A stretch of 64,000 nt of DNA from assembly GCA_002914805.1 (NCBI GenBank), contig JXTB01000124.1, positions 471,010 to 535,009 on the forward strand, in the 5' to 3' direction. The notes beneath the pieces are model-generated. The model had not been told where the DNA came from. It ran no database searches and saw nothing but the letters and a program-made list of their open reading frames with translations. The first letter of the stretch is position 1. Every line of letters starts with the position of its first letter. This DNA is from Parasponia andersonii. Taxonomy: Eukaryota > Streptophyta > Magnoliopsida > Rosales > Cannabaceae. Below, in pieces: positions 49,865-60,629 of this stretch. The position numbers and the translations under genes are program-made.

Positions 49865-52401
49865 ATGCCGAACCAAAAGTCAAAGCTCCTTGTACCTTTT
49901 GGAGAACACTTTCCTGGAAGGGTCACTATAAAAGGAACAATGGTGATGTCGAAGATTAAGGAGAGATTTGATAAGTATGATTTGTTAGAGAGGGCAAAGA
50001 AGTGTCCGTTTAAGTAGTTTTTTCTTGCTCCTCCAATGCAAGCATCAGGAGTACTTATACACCAACTATTGTTGAGGAAGGTGAAATCCAAAAACCCGGC
50101 GGAGTTGCAGTTTTTCATTNNNNNNNNNNNGATAGCAACTTGAGATTCGGGCTTGGTGAGTTTGCGTTGATAACGGCGTTAAACTTTGGCAAAGATCTAG
50201 ACGTTGTGAAGTACAAATCTATGTCTAGTAGCATGAGGCTCAGAGAGACATACCTGAATAATGAAGCTAATGTGAGATCCGGTGAATTAGAAGCTGCATT
50301 TCTAAATTGTGAGGAGAAGGAGGACGTATGGAAGTTGGGGTTGTGCTACTTGGTAGATGGGCTCTTGATGGCACAGGAGTCAAGTACCAAGATTTTGATG
50401 GATATGCTCTCTTTTGTGGAGAATGAGGAGGATTTCTTTAATTATCCATGGGGAAGGCGATCTTACGAAAGAACGTTTCCTAGTTTGAATAAGGACATGA
50501 TGCATCAGAGGGAAAACTACCTTCAGAAGATGAAAAAGAATAAGAAGGCGAAAGAAGCTAAATACACAGTCTATGGGTTTAGCATTGCTTTACAGTATTG
50601 GGCTTATGAGGCTATCCCCAAGCTTACTGGTGCATTTTCTGAGAACCTTGGCATCAAATTCCCAAGGATGCTGTCATGGACAAGCAATAAAACACCAACG
50701 ATGATGGATTGTATTGATGTATTCAAGATTAAGAAAGTAAGTCCAGAAAATTAATTTTATTCTATATAATTAATTTTATAAATTCATAAGTTGATTGAAC
50801 TTTATTTTGAACTATCTTGCAGCTTGTCACAAAGGCGTTATTGAATCCACGGGAGGCTGAGAAAGAATTCTATGAACATATATATCACGATCCACACTAT
50901 AGCCTCGGCAGTACTTGAGTTGAGGAAAAGGGAATTGATGTTGAGGACGAGGACGAGAACAAGAAGGAGGCGGCTGAAGCAAAGCGAGTTACAGAGGGGG
51001 CGGGCATCTTTGACGCTCCCACAAACAAAGTAGAGGAGGAACCATTAGATGACGTGCCTCGTTCACATAAGTTCTATCTTGAGTTGAAGACTGACATCGC
51101 TGAGTTGAAGGCAAATCAGACTGAACTGAAGGCGAACCAGGTGATTGTCAATGATAAACTTGATAGGTTGTTGAAGATGATGGAGGAAATCAAAGCACAT
51201 CGGCAGCCAACTGGTTCTGAATCTGAGGCCACCCAGTCGGATGTCCTTCCTGAAGGGTATCAGCCAGGTGAAGATGTTGTCATAAAGACTCCCACTAAAG
51301 AGCACACTCCTGAAGAGCAGCAAACTCTAGGAGTGAAAGAGTTACAACTAGCTGAGATGGTTACAGTTAAGTTTGGGAGGAAGAAACGGGTCGGCCAACG
51401 ATCTAAGAGACTCATTGACTATACCGATCCGTCAAACAAGAAGTTCAAGGTTAATGATCCATGCAAACTAAACCCATTCCGGAAAATTGAAAATAAACAG
51501 CTTGATACATTTAGGAGATGACTTGCAGGACTTATTGATAACCGGAAACCAATCCAGCTTCCCACTGGTGATGCTACTACTAGATTCTTCTTCCACTTGC
51601 AGACTCCTTGGAAGTGGCTTGCAGATGAGGTAATTGGATTTATAATTAAATTTTTCTTTCTTCATTTTGAAATCCTTTTTTATATTCACTTAAAATTTAT
51701 TATATTCTCTCCATTTGCAGCATATTGACGCGGCTTTTCGGTTGATATGAGAATGCCTTTGGCTTTTCCCAAAGACTTATAGAAAGAAGGTCGCCCTTGC
51801 GGATACAGTCTACATTGTATGCATGAATGGTCGGTGGGATGCATTCCGAAAAACCTCCAATAAAGCGAAATTTTTGTGGGATGACCAGCTTACTGACTAT
51901 GCTAAAGGAGATGCAGATAATTTTCAACATGGCTGGGAGGAGGTTGACGAAGTTTACTATCCCTTGAACATCGGTTCAAATCATTGGGTTCTTGTGCAGA
52001 TAGATCTTCCTGCACATATGCTCACAGTATATGACTCTGACCAAGCATTTTATGATGATGCACGTGTCCAGGAAGCCATGCGTCCAATGATGAAGATGTT
52101 GCCATACTTTCTGCTGAATGTAGAAGGAGTTGCTGATCGTGATGATCTTGATTTGACTACAACGACGAAACATCGTGATTTTGATATTAGAAGGTTACCT
52201 CCCAATGTAGTGCCACAAACAACAAAGAGGTAATTCAATACAATATAAGGATATTAACAAACATTTATTCAATTGGTAATTTTGACACTAACTAGAACTA
52301 TTTGCCTTTGCAGTGGAGATTGCGACGTTTTTGTTGTAAAGCACTTAGAATGTCTGTTAGACGACATTCCACTGTCCAACATTGTTGATGATGTTATGTA
52401 A
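49865..52401 (+). pseudogene. MULE-borne DUF1985-Ulp1 cysteine protease gene (decayed)
   Basis: Proposed exons are 49865-50736, 50823-51629, 51721-52229 and 52314-52401. The first encodes a DUF1985 domain (GLGEFALITALNFG, MLSFVENEEDFFNYPWGRRS). The second is an acidic linker and a Lys-rich region with LKANQTELKANQ repeats. The third and fourth form a C48/Ulp1 protease domain with His in SNHWVLVQIDL, Asp in TVYDSDQ and Cys in GDCDVFVV; the GDC is completed across the last junction. In-frame stops occur at 50015-50017 (TAG), 50916-50918, 51519-51521 and 51748-51750 (all TGA). Eleven N at 50120-50130 leave the frame uncertain there. Ulp1 enzymes remove SUMO, but this copy is not functional as read. 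Confidence 0.82.
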
Positions 52402-52619
52402 CATTCAAGACAGAAATTATGTGTAGATTTATTCTACCAGAATATAGAGCCATAGGTGTATAATAAATTTGTGTATAGTTGTTAGTTTTGCTCATTTTTT
52501 TAAATAATTTTATTTAGGATAAAGTAGCTGATGTATTGTGCATGTTATGTTACTGTGCATACTCAGGTTAAAAATTGAAGTCAAAACGAATGAGATATAA
52601 TTCAGCTTGTTAACCAAAG

Positions 52620-52760
52620 TCGAAATTCGATGATATTCGTCATTGTTTTCGATGACATTTAGATGCATTTTGATTCATTTTCGATGATTTTTCGACTATT
52701 GCATTTCGATTCGAAATTTCGATGCATTTTCGAGAATTTTTCGACTATTGCAATTTTTTC
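52620..52760. repeat. Internal TTTCGAT repeat cluster of the MULE
   Basis: Several TTTCGAT-like motifs (TTTTCGATGATTTTTCGACT and neighbours) lie between the 3' ends of the two MULE genes. They match the terminal arrays in motif but not in length. Confidence 0.7.
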
Positions 52761-52922
52761 AAAACATTATATCATTTTAATAAAGTAAATAATATTCCAA
52801 ACTTATTCCAACTAAAATATTAAAATTATTCATTACAACGTTGTACTTAAAATTAAAATGATAAAATTAATAGTATAAAATTCTCAAGATACGTCATTTG
52901 TTATTTGATTTTCTATACAAAA

Positions 52923-55114
52923 TTATTTCTTTGAAGCTATTGGTATCATATACCTACAAGTTGCCCCATTGTGGTCCTTTCCACTGCAACGGCTACAATG
53001 GCGTTGCATTATGATCTTCTCCTTTTTTGACTTTGTACGTTTTGTTTTCGGCAGGCCAACCTTTGGTTTATAAGGAGGCGGTTCCACCATATGTCTGCTA
53101 ATATCATCAGGTACATCCAATTCTTCTTCATTTCCCACTGGATATATAGTCTCTGCGTATGAGTACAGCCATGCGTCAACTGTATAATACCAGGAACACA
53201 AGGAGTATGGATTGATGCGTCGACTTAGAGTAGCCGCCAATGCATGTGTACATGGCAGACCTGTCAAATCAAACCTCCTACAACTACAAGTCTTTGTCTG
53301 TAAGTTAACTTGACCGTCTCTATCACCGTCTATGACATAAAACTTATAGTGGCTGAGAGGCTGAACAATCAAAGTCTTCACAGCCTCAATACAATCCTCC
53401 AATTTCTTCTCAATCTTTTTCGGTAATGGTTTATTGGATTCCATTGCCAATGTTTATCTTTCAAAGAACCAAGTTTATAGTGTATACCTCAGAAACTCCG
53501 CTAAAGTTATGATTAGATACTTCCGTGCATCTCTACTCGTGTTATTAAAGCTCTCAGCGTTATTACTTGTCATGATGTTGTAACGAATGGCAGAAAAGTT
53601 TGCACGGCTCCATTTCTCAATGCTTATTTCTTCTAAATAATTAGCAATGGCTTGATCCTTGACTTTGATCTTCTCAAAATGATGAAAAAAGTCACTCATC
53701 CGATGAGATTTTGTCGCCAAGAAGTACTCACTGTGGCAATGATCAGTCTTGAATTTTGCTTGGATATTCATACCAATATGATGTATGCAAGCTCCGTGGT
53801 GTGCTTCAGGGAACACAGTCGACAATGCATTCGTAATACTTGAGTGTCGGTCCGATACGAAGACCAAGTTCTTAACGTCTCCAATTGCTTCCTTTAGTTT
53901 CACGATAAAATACATCCAGGAGTCGTTGTTCTCTGAGTCGACTGCTCCAAATGCAACAGGATACAACTGCCTGTTTGCATCTTGTGAAATCGCAGCCAAC
54001 ATTGTCCTTCTACAGTTTGTTTCTAAGAAGGATCCATCCATACATAGCACAGGACGGCATACTATTCTAAAGCCCCGAATAGGTGCACCCAGTGACATGA
54101 AGAAATACTTGAAACGTCCCATCTCATCGGTCTCTAAATGCGTGACTGTTCCTGGATTAGTCTTCTCTAACATATATAGGTAAGATGATAGCTTTTGGTA
54201 TGAACCATCCACTGTTCCCCTCACATACAGAAGTACTTTTTCCCTACATCTCCATGCTTTTTCATATGTCATGTTAATCCCATAGTCTTTAGAGAAATCG
54301 TCGATTATTGATCGAGGGACATAATTAGGGTTGGCTGGATTTGTGTACTTTCTCTTAATGCAATGTCCAATAACCCATGGTGCTGCTTGTCTGTTGTCCT
54401 TATGCCTTATTGACAACGAACATGTGTGTTCAGGCACATATCTTCGCACCTCAAACATGTCAGATTGCTCCACCTTTCTAGCTCGCAACCGCCACGTACA
54501 ATTGTCGTCTATACATGTTATAAACCAACAGTCTTTGCCTGACTTTTTTACCTTGAACTCAAAATTGCACTTCACTGCATGCAAGTGCAGCTTCAACTTC
54601 AAGTCTTCCTTATTCTTAAATAGTTGACCGATCACGATTTTCACTGAATTAGAAGATCCAACTGACAAGTTGTTAGGTGTTCCCTGCAGCAATTCTCCCT
54701 CTGAAAACAAGGGAGCACTCCACTTCGATTCATTATCTACTATTCTTAATCTACGCACTCGACTACTTAAAGTCCCTGTTGTTGTCCCTGGAGTCTTAGC
54801 TACTTCACCAAAGCATTCCTTTAACTCATCTATTTTCTCCGCACCTCTGTTTCAGGCACAAATAAAGCATTTTGACTGCAACCCTCACCCACAGGTGTCA
54901 ACTTCAGTAAAATGGACACACATAAAGGAGTACGGTTCTGAATAGAGTAAGACATCTCTTCAAGCCAAATTTCTAGGTCACTATCAGTAGTAATCTTCGT
55001 TGGAGGAATAGGGATTCCATCTCCACCATCACATTTATAAACAACCTTAAGTTCTAAATCAAAACGATTTTTATCAACTCCAATCACCTCATACAGCTTA
55101 TTTACAAGGGTCAC
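52923..55114 (-). pseudogene. MULE transposase (MuDR/FAR1-like), decayed
   Basis: On the minus strand, 55114-54830 encodes the N-terminal domain (KLYEVIGVDKNRFDLELKVV). A frameshift near 54830 separates it from the main frame, which runs to 52923 with two TAA stops at 53475-53477 and 53454-53456. The main part has a MuDR N-terminal zinc-binding region (CNFEFKVKKSGKDCW), then the catalytic core with CMDGSF and VFVSDRHSSI supplying two of the DDE acids. A SWIM zinc finger follows (CSCRRFDLTGLPCTHALA), then a C-terminal zinc knuckle (CSRCSGKDHNGATC). The true start is missing at the N base (55128). Without the stops the architecture would be complete. Confidence 0.9.
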
Positions 55115-55129
55115 AAAAGTTATACCCNA

Positions 55130-55690
55130 CTACCATCGAATTATAGTCGAAATATAGTCGACGAAATTCTTACATCTCAGACTTCATCAAAATTTGGTCG
55201 AAATTATAATCGAAATACATCGAAATTGATCGAAAAAATAATCGAAATAGTCATCGAAAAAAATAATCGAAAATAGTCATCGAAAATTCGACTACCATCG
55301 AATTATAGTCGAAATATAGTCGACGAAATTCTTACATCTCAGACTTCATCGAAATTTGGTTGAAATTATAATCGAAATACATCGAAATTGATCGAAAAAA
55401 ATAATCGAAATAGTCATCGAAAAAAATAATCGAAAATAGTCATCGAAAATAAGAAAATTCGACTACCATCAAATTATAGTCGAAATATAGTCGACGAAAT
55501 TCTTACATCTCAGACTTCATCGAAATTTGGTCGAAATTATAATCGAAATTGATTGAAAAAAATAATCGAAAATAGGTCAAAAATTCGACTACCATCGAAT
55601 TATAATCGAAATATAGTAGACGAAATTCTTACATCTCATACTTCATCGAAATATGGTCGAAATTACATCGAAAATTCGATGCTTATAGTG
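55130..55690. repeat. Right subterminal TCGAA array with 126-171-bp higher-order units
   Basis: CTACCATCGAATTATAG-like openings at 55130, 55292, 55463 and 55589 mark four longer units (162, 171 and 126 bp apart). Each contains CTTACATCTCAGACTTCATC and a run of TCGAA motifs 10-12 bp apart. Orientation is inverted relative to the left array. Confidence 0.88.
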
Positions 55691-56452
55691 AGGTAGTCTT
55701 ATTTTTTGAGAAATCCTGACTTTTGCAGATAATCCCAGACCCAGAAAATAACTTTTAAAGTATAAATTATGCTCGTAACATATCGAAACTCAGTTAAAAA
55801 CCATTTCAAATAGTACCCATAACATTTGAATATATAAATTACATATCAATTTCGCGGATTTCCGTCATCCGTCTTACCGCCAAGTCTTTTTTCTGTTTTT
55901 TCAACTTTTATCATTTTCTTCTTTTCTGCTCTTATAATTTCAACTCTTTAGACAGTGTGATAACTTCAAGTATGAGATTACATGAAAGATTATGAAGATA
56001 TAGAGGGAGGAATAAGGAGCTACAGCTAGATTAAAGAGGAGAAGAGCGACATATACATTGTAAACCAATTATTAAGGGCAGAAGTGACATTTCAGGTGGG
56101 TATAAACATATTTTTCAGAATTTTATTGAAGGAAGCATATGTGCCAAAATATGTCTCTTATGATGATATTTAACCTAATTTCTCTTATTTATTTGCTATA
56201 ATACCATTATCTGCTATAACAAAACTTTAACCTTTTTTCAACGAATTCAACGAACATTTACAGAAATGTTATCAAAGAACATGAAAAATTTATTCACGAG
56301 TACGTGCCTACTTAATACTACTATACATTCTTAAATCTAAAATATCTCACACTCAACATTAACCGGGAAAAAACCCGGATTCAGGAATCAAAACGCTCTG
56401 TTCTCATTCTTGCTTCGCCATCTCAAATGACATAGTACCTCAAAAAAATCAA

Positions 56453-58408
56453 ATGCAAGTGATCACAAAGCCAAAAAGTAAAGACCTTATTTTTCTTCCC
56501 AAATTCAAACCTTTTTCTTCATCACCAACCATATTACCCGCCATTACCAAACCAAGTATCAGAATCTTTTTTGACCATCCAATCCCGCAAACACTTTTTC
56601 AGCTTCTAAAGCAGCGTCCTCAACTCCGTCAGCTTAAGCAAATCCATGGCAGAGTTTTCACCATGGCAGTTTCATCTCATGCTTCTTTTACAACCTCTCT
56701 CATTAATTGTTACCTCTCTTGCAAGGACCTCGACAGTGCTAGAAAACTATTTGAGAACTACCCTTCCTCTCGTCCTCCCACTCTAATATGGAACTTCATG
56801 GTCAGAGCTTATTCGAAGATAAACAACTCCCAAGAATCCATTTTTCTTTTCAGCCAAATGCTGGCTTCTTCTTCTTTGCCTGATAAGTATACTTTTACAT
56901 ATGTGATCACTTCGTGTTCGCATCAGATATCGTTACACCATGGAGAAATTATTCATGGGTTGGTGGTGAAAAATGGGTTTGACTCTGATTTGTTTGTGGG
57001 CAACGCGGTGATTTACATGTATGGTGTTTTTGCAAGAATGGAAGATGCACGGAAAACGTTCGATGAAATGCCTGAGCGAGACGTGTTCACGTGGACTGGT
57101 CTTTTAAGTGGATATGCGAAAGGCGGGGAAGTTGGTAAAGCTTGTGAATTGTTTGGTGAGATGCCAATGCGCAATGAAGTGTCGTGGACTGTTATGATAT
57201 CGGGTTTTGTTGGCTGCGAGAGGTCTATTGAAGCTCTCAAATATTTTCATGACATGTTGTATCAGGGCAAGGTGAAGCCTAACGAGGCTACCCTCGTTTC
57301 TATTTTGTCTGCTTGTGCTCATCTTGGAGCTTTGGATCAAGGGAAATGGATACACGAATATATAGACGTGATTGGGTTCCCATTTAGCAATAATATACGT
57401 ACTGCTCTAATTGATATGTATGCAAAATGTGGAAGAATAGACCGAGCAAACCAAGTTTTTATTGGAATTTCCAAAAGAGATGTCTTCAATTATACGGCAA
57501 TGATCACTGGTTTAGCCATCCATGGGCTTGGTAAAGACGCCATTCAAGTCTTCTCTCAAATGTTGATGGAAAATGTTATGCCAAATGATATTACAATTCT
57601 GGGGCTACTAAAAGGATGTAGTCACTCAGGTTTAGTGCAGGAGGGTTCTTCAATCTTCTTCAGTATGGAAAGCTCGTGGGGAGTTGTTCCCAGGATTGAG
57701 CACTATGGGTGTTATGTTGATTTACTTGGTCGTGCTGGGTATTTGGAGAGGGCATTTGAACTTGTCAAGAGTATGCCAATACGTCCTGACGTTGTTATAT
57801 GGATGGCTTTGCTGAGCGCTTGTAGAATCCATCGTGATAGCAAACTAGGAGAACAGATTGTAAGACACGTTGAGCTGTTAGACGATAGTGGAAATAGTGC
57901 AGGCAAGGTGCTTCTCTCAAATTTGAATGCTTCTCTTGGAAAATGGGAGAGGGTTGCAGAACTGAGGCATTCAATAAGTGATAAAAGGAATAAATCAAAC
58001 CCGGGGCAAAGTTGGATTGAAGTCAATGGAGTTGTTCATGAGTTTCGAGTTGATGACCAATTGCATCCTCAGATTGCACAGATTCGAGAAAAGTTGACTG
58101 AAGTTCTGAAACAGGCTCGGTTAGGAGGCTATATTGCTAGTACAAGTCAGGTTTCATTTGACTTGAGTGAGGAAGACAAAGAGCAAGCAGTCGCTTACCA
58201 TAGTGAGAAGTTAGCTGTCACTTTTGGGCTCACGAGTACTGAGCCTGGGACTTCCATTAGGATTGTCAAAAATCTAAGGACATGTGATGATTGTCATTCA
58301 GCTTTGAAGGCCATATCCACAGTCTATAAGAGAGAATTAATCGTCAGAGATCGTTCTCGTTTCCACACTTTCAGAGAGGGAATGTGTTCATGCAATGATT
58401 ATTGGTAG
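56453..58408 (+). CDS. PLS-class pentatricopeptide repeat protein with E and DYW domains
   Basis: Single exon of 651 residues. After an N-terminal stretch likely to be an organelle transit peptide come PPR motifs, e.g. TSLINCYLSCKDLDSARKLF, NAVIYMYGVFARMEDARKTF and TALIDMYAKCGRIDRANQVF, in the P-L-S order of this class. E motifs follow (PGQSWIEVNGVVHEF). The DYW domain has the deaminase signature HSEKLA at about residue 583, CDDCH and the terminal CSCNDYW. Such proteins bind organelle transcripts and carry out C-to-U editing; the target cannot be read from sequence. All key zinc and catalytic residues are present. Only about 270 bp separate the start codon from the MULE end, so its promoter includes or abuts transposon DNA. 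Confidence 0.95.
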   Translation: MQVITKPKSKDLIFLPKFKPFSSSPTILPAITKPSIRIFFDHPIPQTLFQLLKQRPQLRQLKQIHGRVFTMAVSSHASFTTSLINCYLSCKDLDSARKLFENYPSSRPPTLIWNFMVRAYSKINNSQESIFLFSQMLASSSLPDKYTFTYVITSCSHQISLHHGEIIHGLVVKNGFDSDLFVGNAVIYMYGVFARMEDARKTFDEMPERDVFTWTGLLSGYAKGGEVGKACELFGEMPMRNEVSWTVMISGFVGCERSIEALKYFHDMLYQGKVKPNEATLVSILSACAHLGALDQGKWIHEYIDVIGFPFSNNIRTALIDMYAKCGRIDRANQVFIGISKRDVFNYTAMITGLAIHGLGKDAIQVFSQMLMENVMPNDITILGLLKGCSHSGLVQEGSSIFFSMESSWGVVPRIEHYGCYVDLLGRAGYLERAFELVKSMPIRPDVVIWMALLSACRIHRDSKLGEQIVRHVELLDDSGNSAGKVLLSNLNASLGKWERVAELRHSISDKRNKSNPGQSWIEVNGVVHEFRVDDQLHPQIAQIREKLTEVLKQARLGGYIASTSQVSFDLSEEDKEQAVAYHSEKLAVTFGLTSTEPGTSIRIVKNLRTCDDCHSALKAISTVYKRELIVRDRSRFHTFREGMCSCNDYW

Positions 58409-60629
58409 TTACCATTTCTTGCAATATAAATCAGTCCAAGTGGAATGAGAAAAATACTTGTATCAGAATCATCGTCTATGAGGCTGCTGTCAAAGTGAAA
58501 TCTCTTTTCTTTGATGCTGAAAGCTAACTTGAGAAGCTAATAGGATCTAATATCTTGCAGTAGAAAACTTGCCAATGTTTCCTGAATATTATTTGGAGGA
58601 TTTTATCATTGTTATTTATTAAATAGAAAAGCTCTATAAGGTAGTGTAAAATACTATATTCTTGAGAAAGTATATGCTACTTCACAAACTATGATCCTGA
58701 TATTTCAGGTTATTTGTCTAGAATATAGACAATTCTTACGTGATGCTATAAGTTCGTGGAACAATGGCAAACATCTGAGGGCCCGCTCGAAAGAGCATTA
58801 TGTATTTTGTTGGAATCTGGACAGACCCAAATTCATAATTCACAGAAGTTTCATGCTTAGGAAAAGCTCTCTCTCTCGTGAACTGGTTCAGATTGTCTTA
58901 CTCTAAAAAAAAAAATTGCCCATTAAGTTGCCCATTAAGTGGAGCAATATTCTTAAAGTGATAAAGTTCTGAACAAATGAAATAAAAAAGGGGAAGAGAG
59001 AAAAGAAAAACCATCTTTTGCTATCTAGTCTGTGTCTTTCTTGCTCTGGATGCTGAAGGCAAGGTGAGGAATATTAAAAATAAATAAGTAAAAATAAAAT
59101 TAAAAATGGCACGGGTATGAGAATTTTCTGCTGCTTCCAGCGCACTAAAAAAGATTTTCTTTGATGGTGTCTCTCTTACTCTTAAAAAGTCAAAAGGTAC
59201 GAGTCTATGATTGATTACAGGTAATCTTGAAACTTTTATGGCTTTATTTTCTGCTAAAAAGTATACTTTGTGCTAATGAATGCTGTTATATGTCTTGCAT
59301 TATGCACATTAAATCTCCTACCACTTTATTTGTCGAGCTCTGCCGTTTTGTCCATGATGACTGCGTGCATGCATGATAGACACCTTTTCCTATTATTATT
59401 CTCTTTTTCTTTTTTCTTTTTTCCCAATCAAAATGCCTGCTGCACTGCTCAACTGTTGTATTACGGTATGAGTAATACTACAAATATTCATTTTTCTGTC
59501 GAAAAAGAAAATTACGTGAAATAATGTGATAAGATTTTCGACCATATAAATATTAAAATGAGATACATGATTTTAAATCACGGGACATTATTGGTGCAAA
59601 TCAAAAAATGAGTGTTTGTAATATTATTCTATAATGTATATTTGACAAAAAAAAAAAAAAAAGGTGCTTGTACTATTACTCTTTTATCTTCTAGGTAACG
59701 TATTAGTATTTTAAAGCTTTTCCAAATTGAGGTTGTCTGTGAAAATTGGCACTAGGCTCAGCTGAAACAAACTTTATAGTGTTTGAGTGTGTTAACTGAC
59801 AGCTTTCTATTATCTTTTTTTTTTTTTTTTGAATAATAAAAAAAAAGGAGCAATTAGAGGAGTGTGTCATGACTCATGAGTTTCTTGGTTGTATACCTTG
59901 GAAGTTGATTATATTAATATTACAATGTTTATTCCACTATCAAATCATATTCTCCTATGCTTCCTGTATAACTTATGTTATCAAAATATAATGTTTGAGG
60001 TATTAGAAAACCAATATTTATAGTTCTTGAGAACAATTTTGTCATAACAGAGGTTCAAATACACTGGTATATATATGTGTGTACATGGTTTGCTAACAAA
60101 ATTACGACTGTAGAAACGCGCCCTTGGTGCTCTTACCGCATAGAGAATAATTTTGCTCAAGTTAGGACTGATTTATGATCTATAACAGTGTTTCATTAAA
60201 ACATTTCTATCTGATTTTAGTCTCCCTTTTTTTTTTCCCCCCTTTTTTCGGCTCAAGATTGAATTTTCAACCTCATATAATATTTGGGTCCAATCTATTT
60301 CTCCCAGGACCTATCTGAACTTCCATTTCACAACTATTAGCCCTTCTACTTAATATACAAAAACTAAAAACGACAATAATCCAACCATAACATGAAAGGC
60401 AGTTTAGTTTAGTTTTCTTCTCAAAGTTGCATTTCATTCTTTAGGTGCAACCATCATTTGATTATAGTAAGCTGGATAATGACACTCTTTCCTATGCACA
60501 ACTATGCAGCTCTCTCACTCAGATCTACAACCAGAACAGAGTTTTCAACGCCAACCCACTAAAGTCTGCCACTATCTGCCTCCCTGGAAGATAAACGACA
60601 CCAATTTCTTTGTCGTTTTAACACTTCAA
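58409..60629. other. Intergenic DNA between PPR and PADRE genes
   Basis: Contains the 3' flank of the PPR gene and, toward 60400-60629, the 3' UTR of the PADRE gene on the opposite strand. Poly-A and poly-T tracts lie at about 59647-59662 and 59816-59831. Short open frames at 58691-58906 and 59270-59524 show no family features. Confidence 0.6.

Larger units (their letters stand above)
48762..56183. mobile_element. Mutator-like element (MULE) with captured Ulp1 gene
   Basis: The left end AGAAATTAGGTTAAATAT (from 48762) is repeated in inverted form at the right end (plus-strand ATATTTAACCTAATTTCT, 56166-56183). Further in, TTTTGGCCCATATGC pairs with TTTTGGCACATATGC, and AAAAATATGTTT occurs in both. 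TTATTTAT flanks both sides (48753-48760 and 56185-56192), 8 of the usual 9 bp of a MULE duplication. Inside are a DUF1985-Ulp1 gene (+) and a MULE transposase gene (-), tail to tail, both broken. MULEs carrying Ulp1-like proteases are known in plants (Arabidopsis KAONASHI, melon CUMULE). Confidence 0.85.

Noticed and set aside
56150-56200. A perfect 9-bp target duplication for the MULE
   Set aside because: Only 8 bp (TTATTTAT) match exactly; the ninth differs (A and C). I report 8 of 9 rather than a perfect duplication, and note that the sequence is AT-rich.
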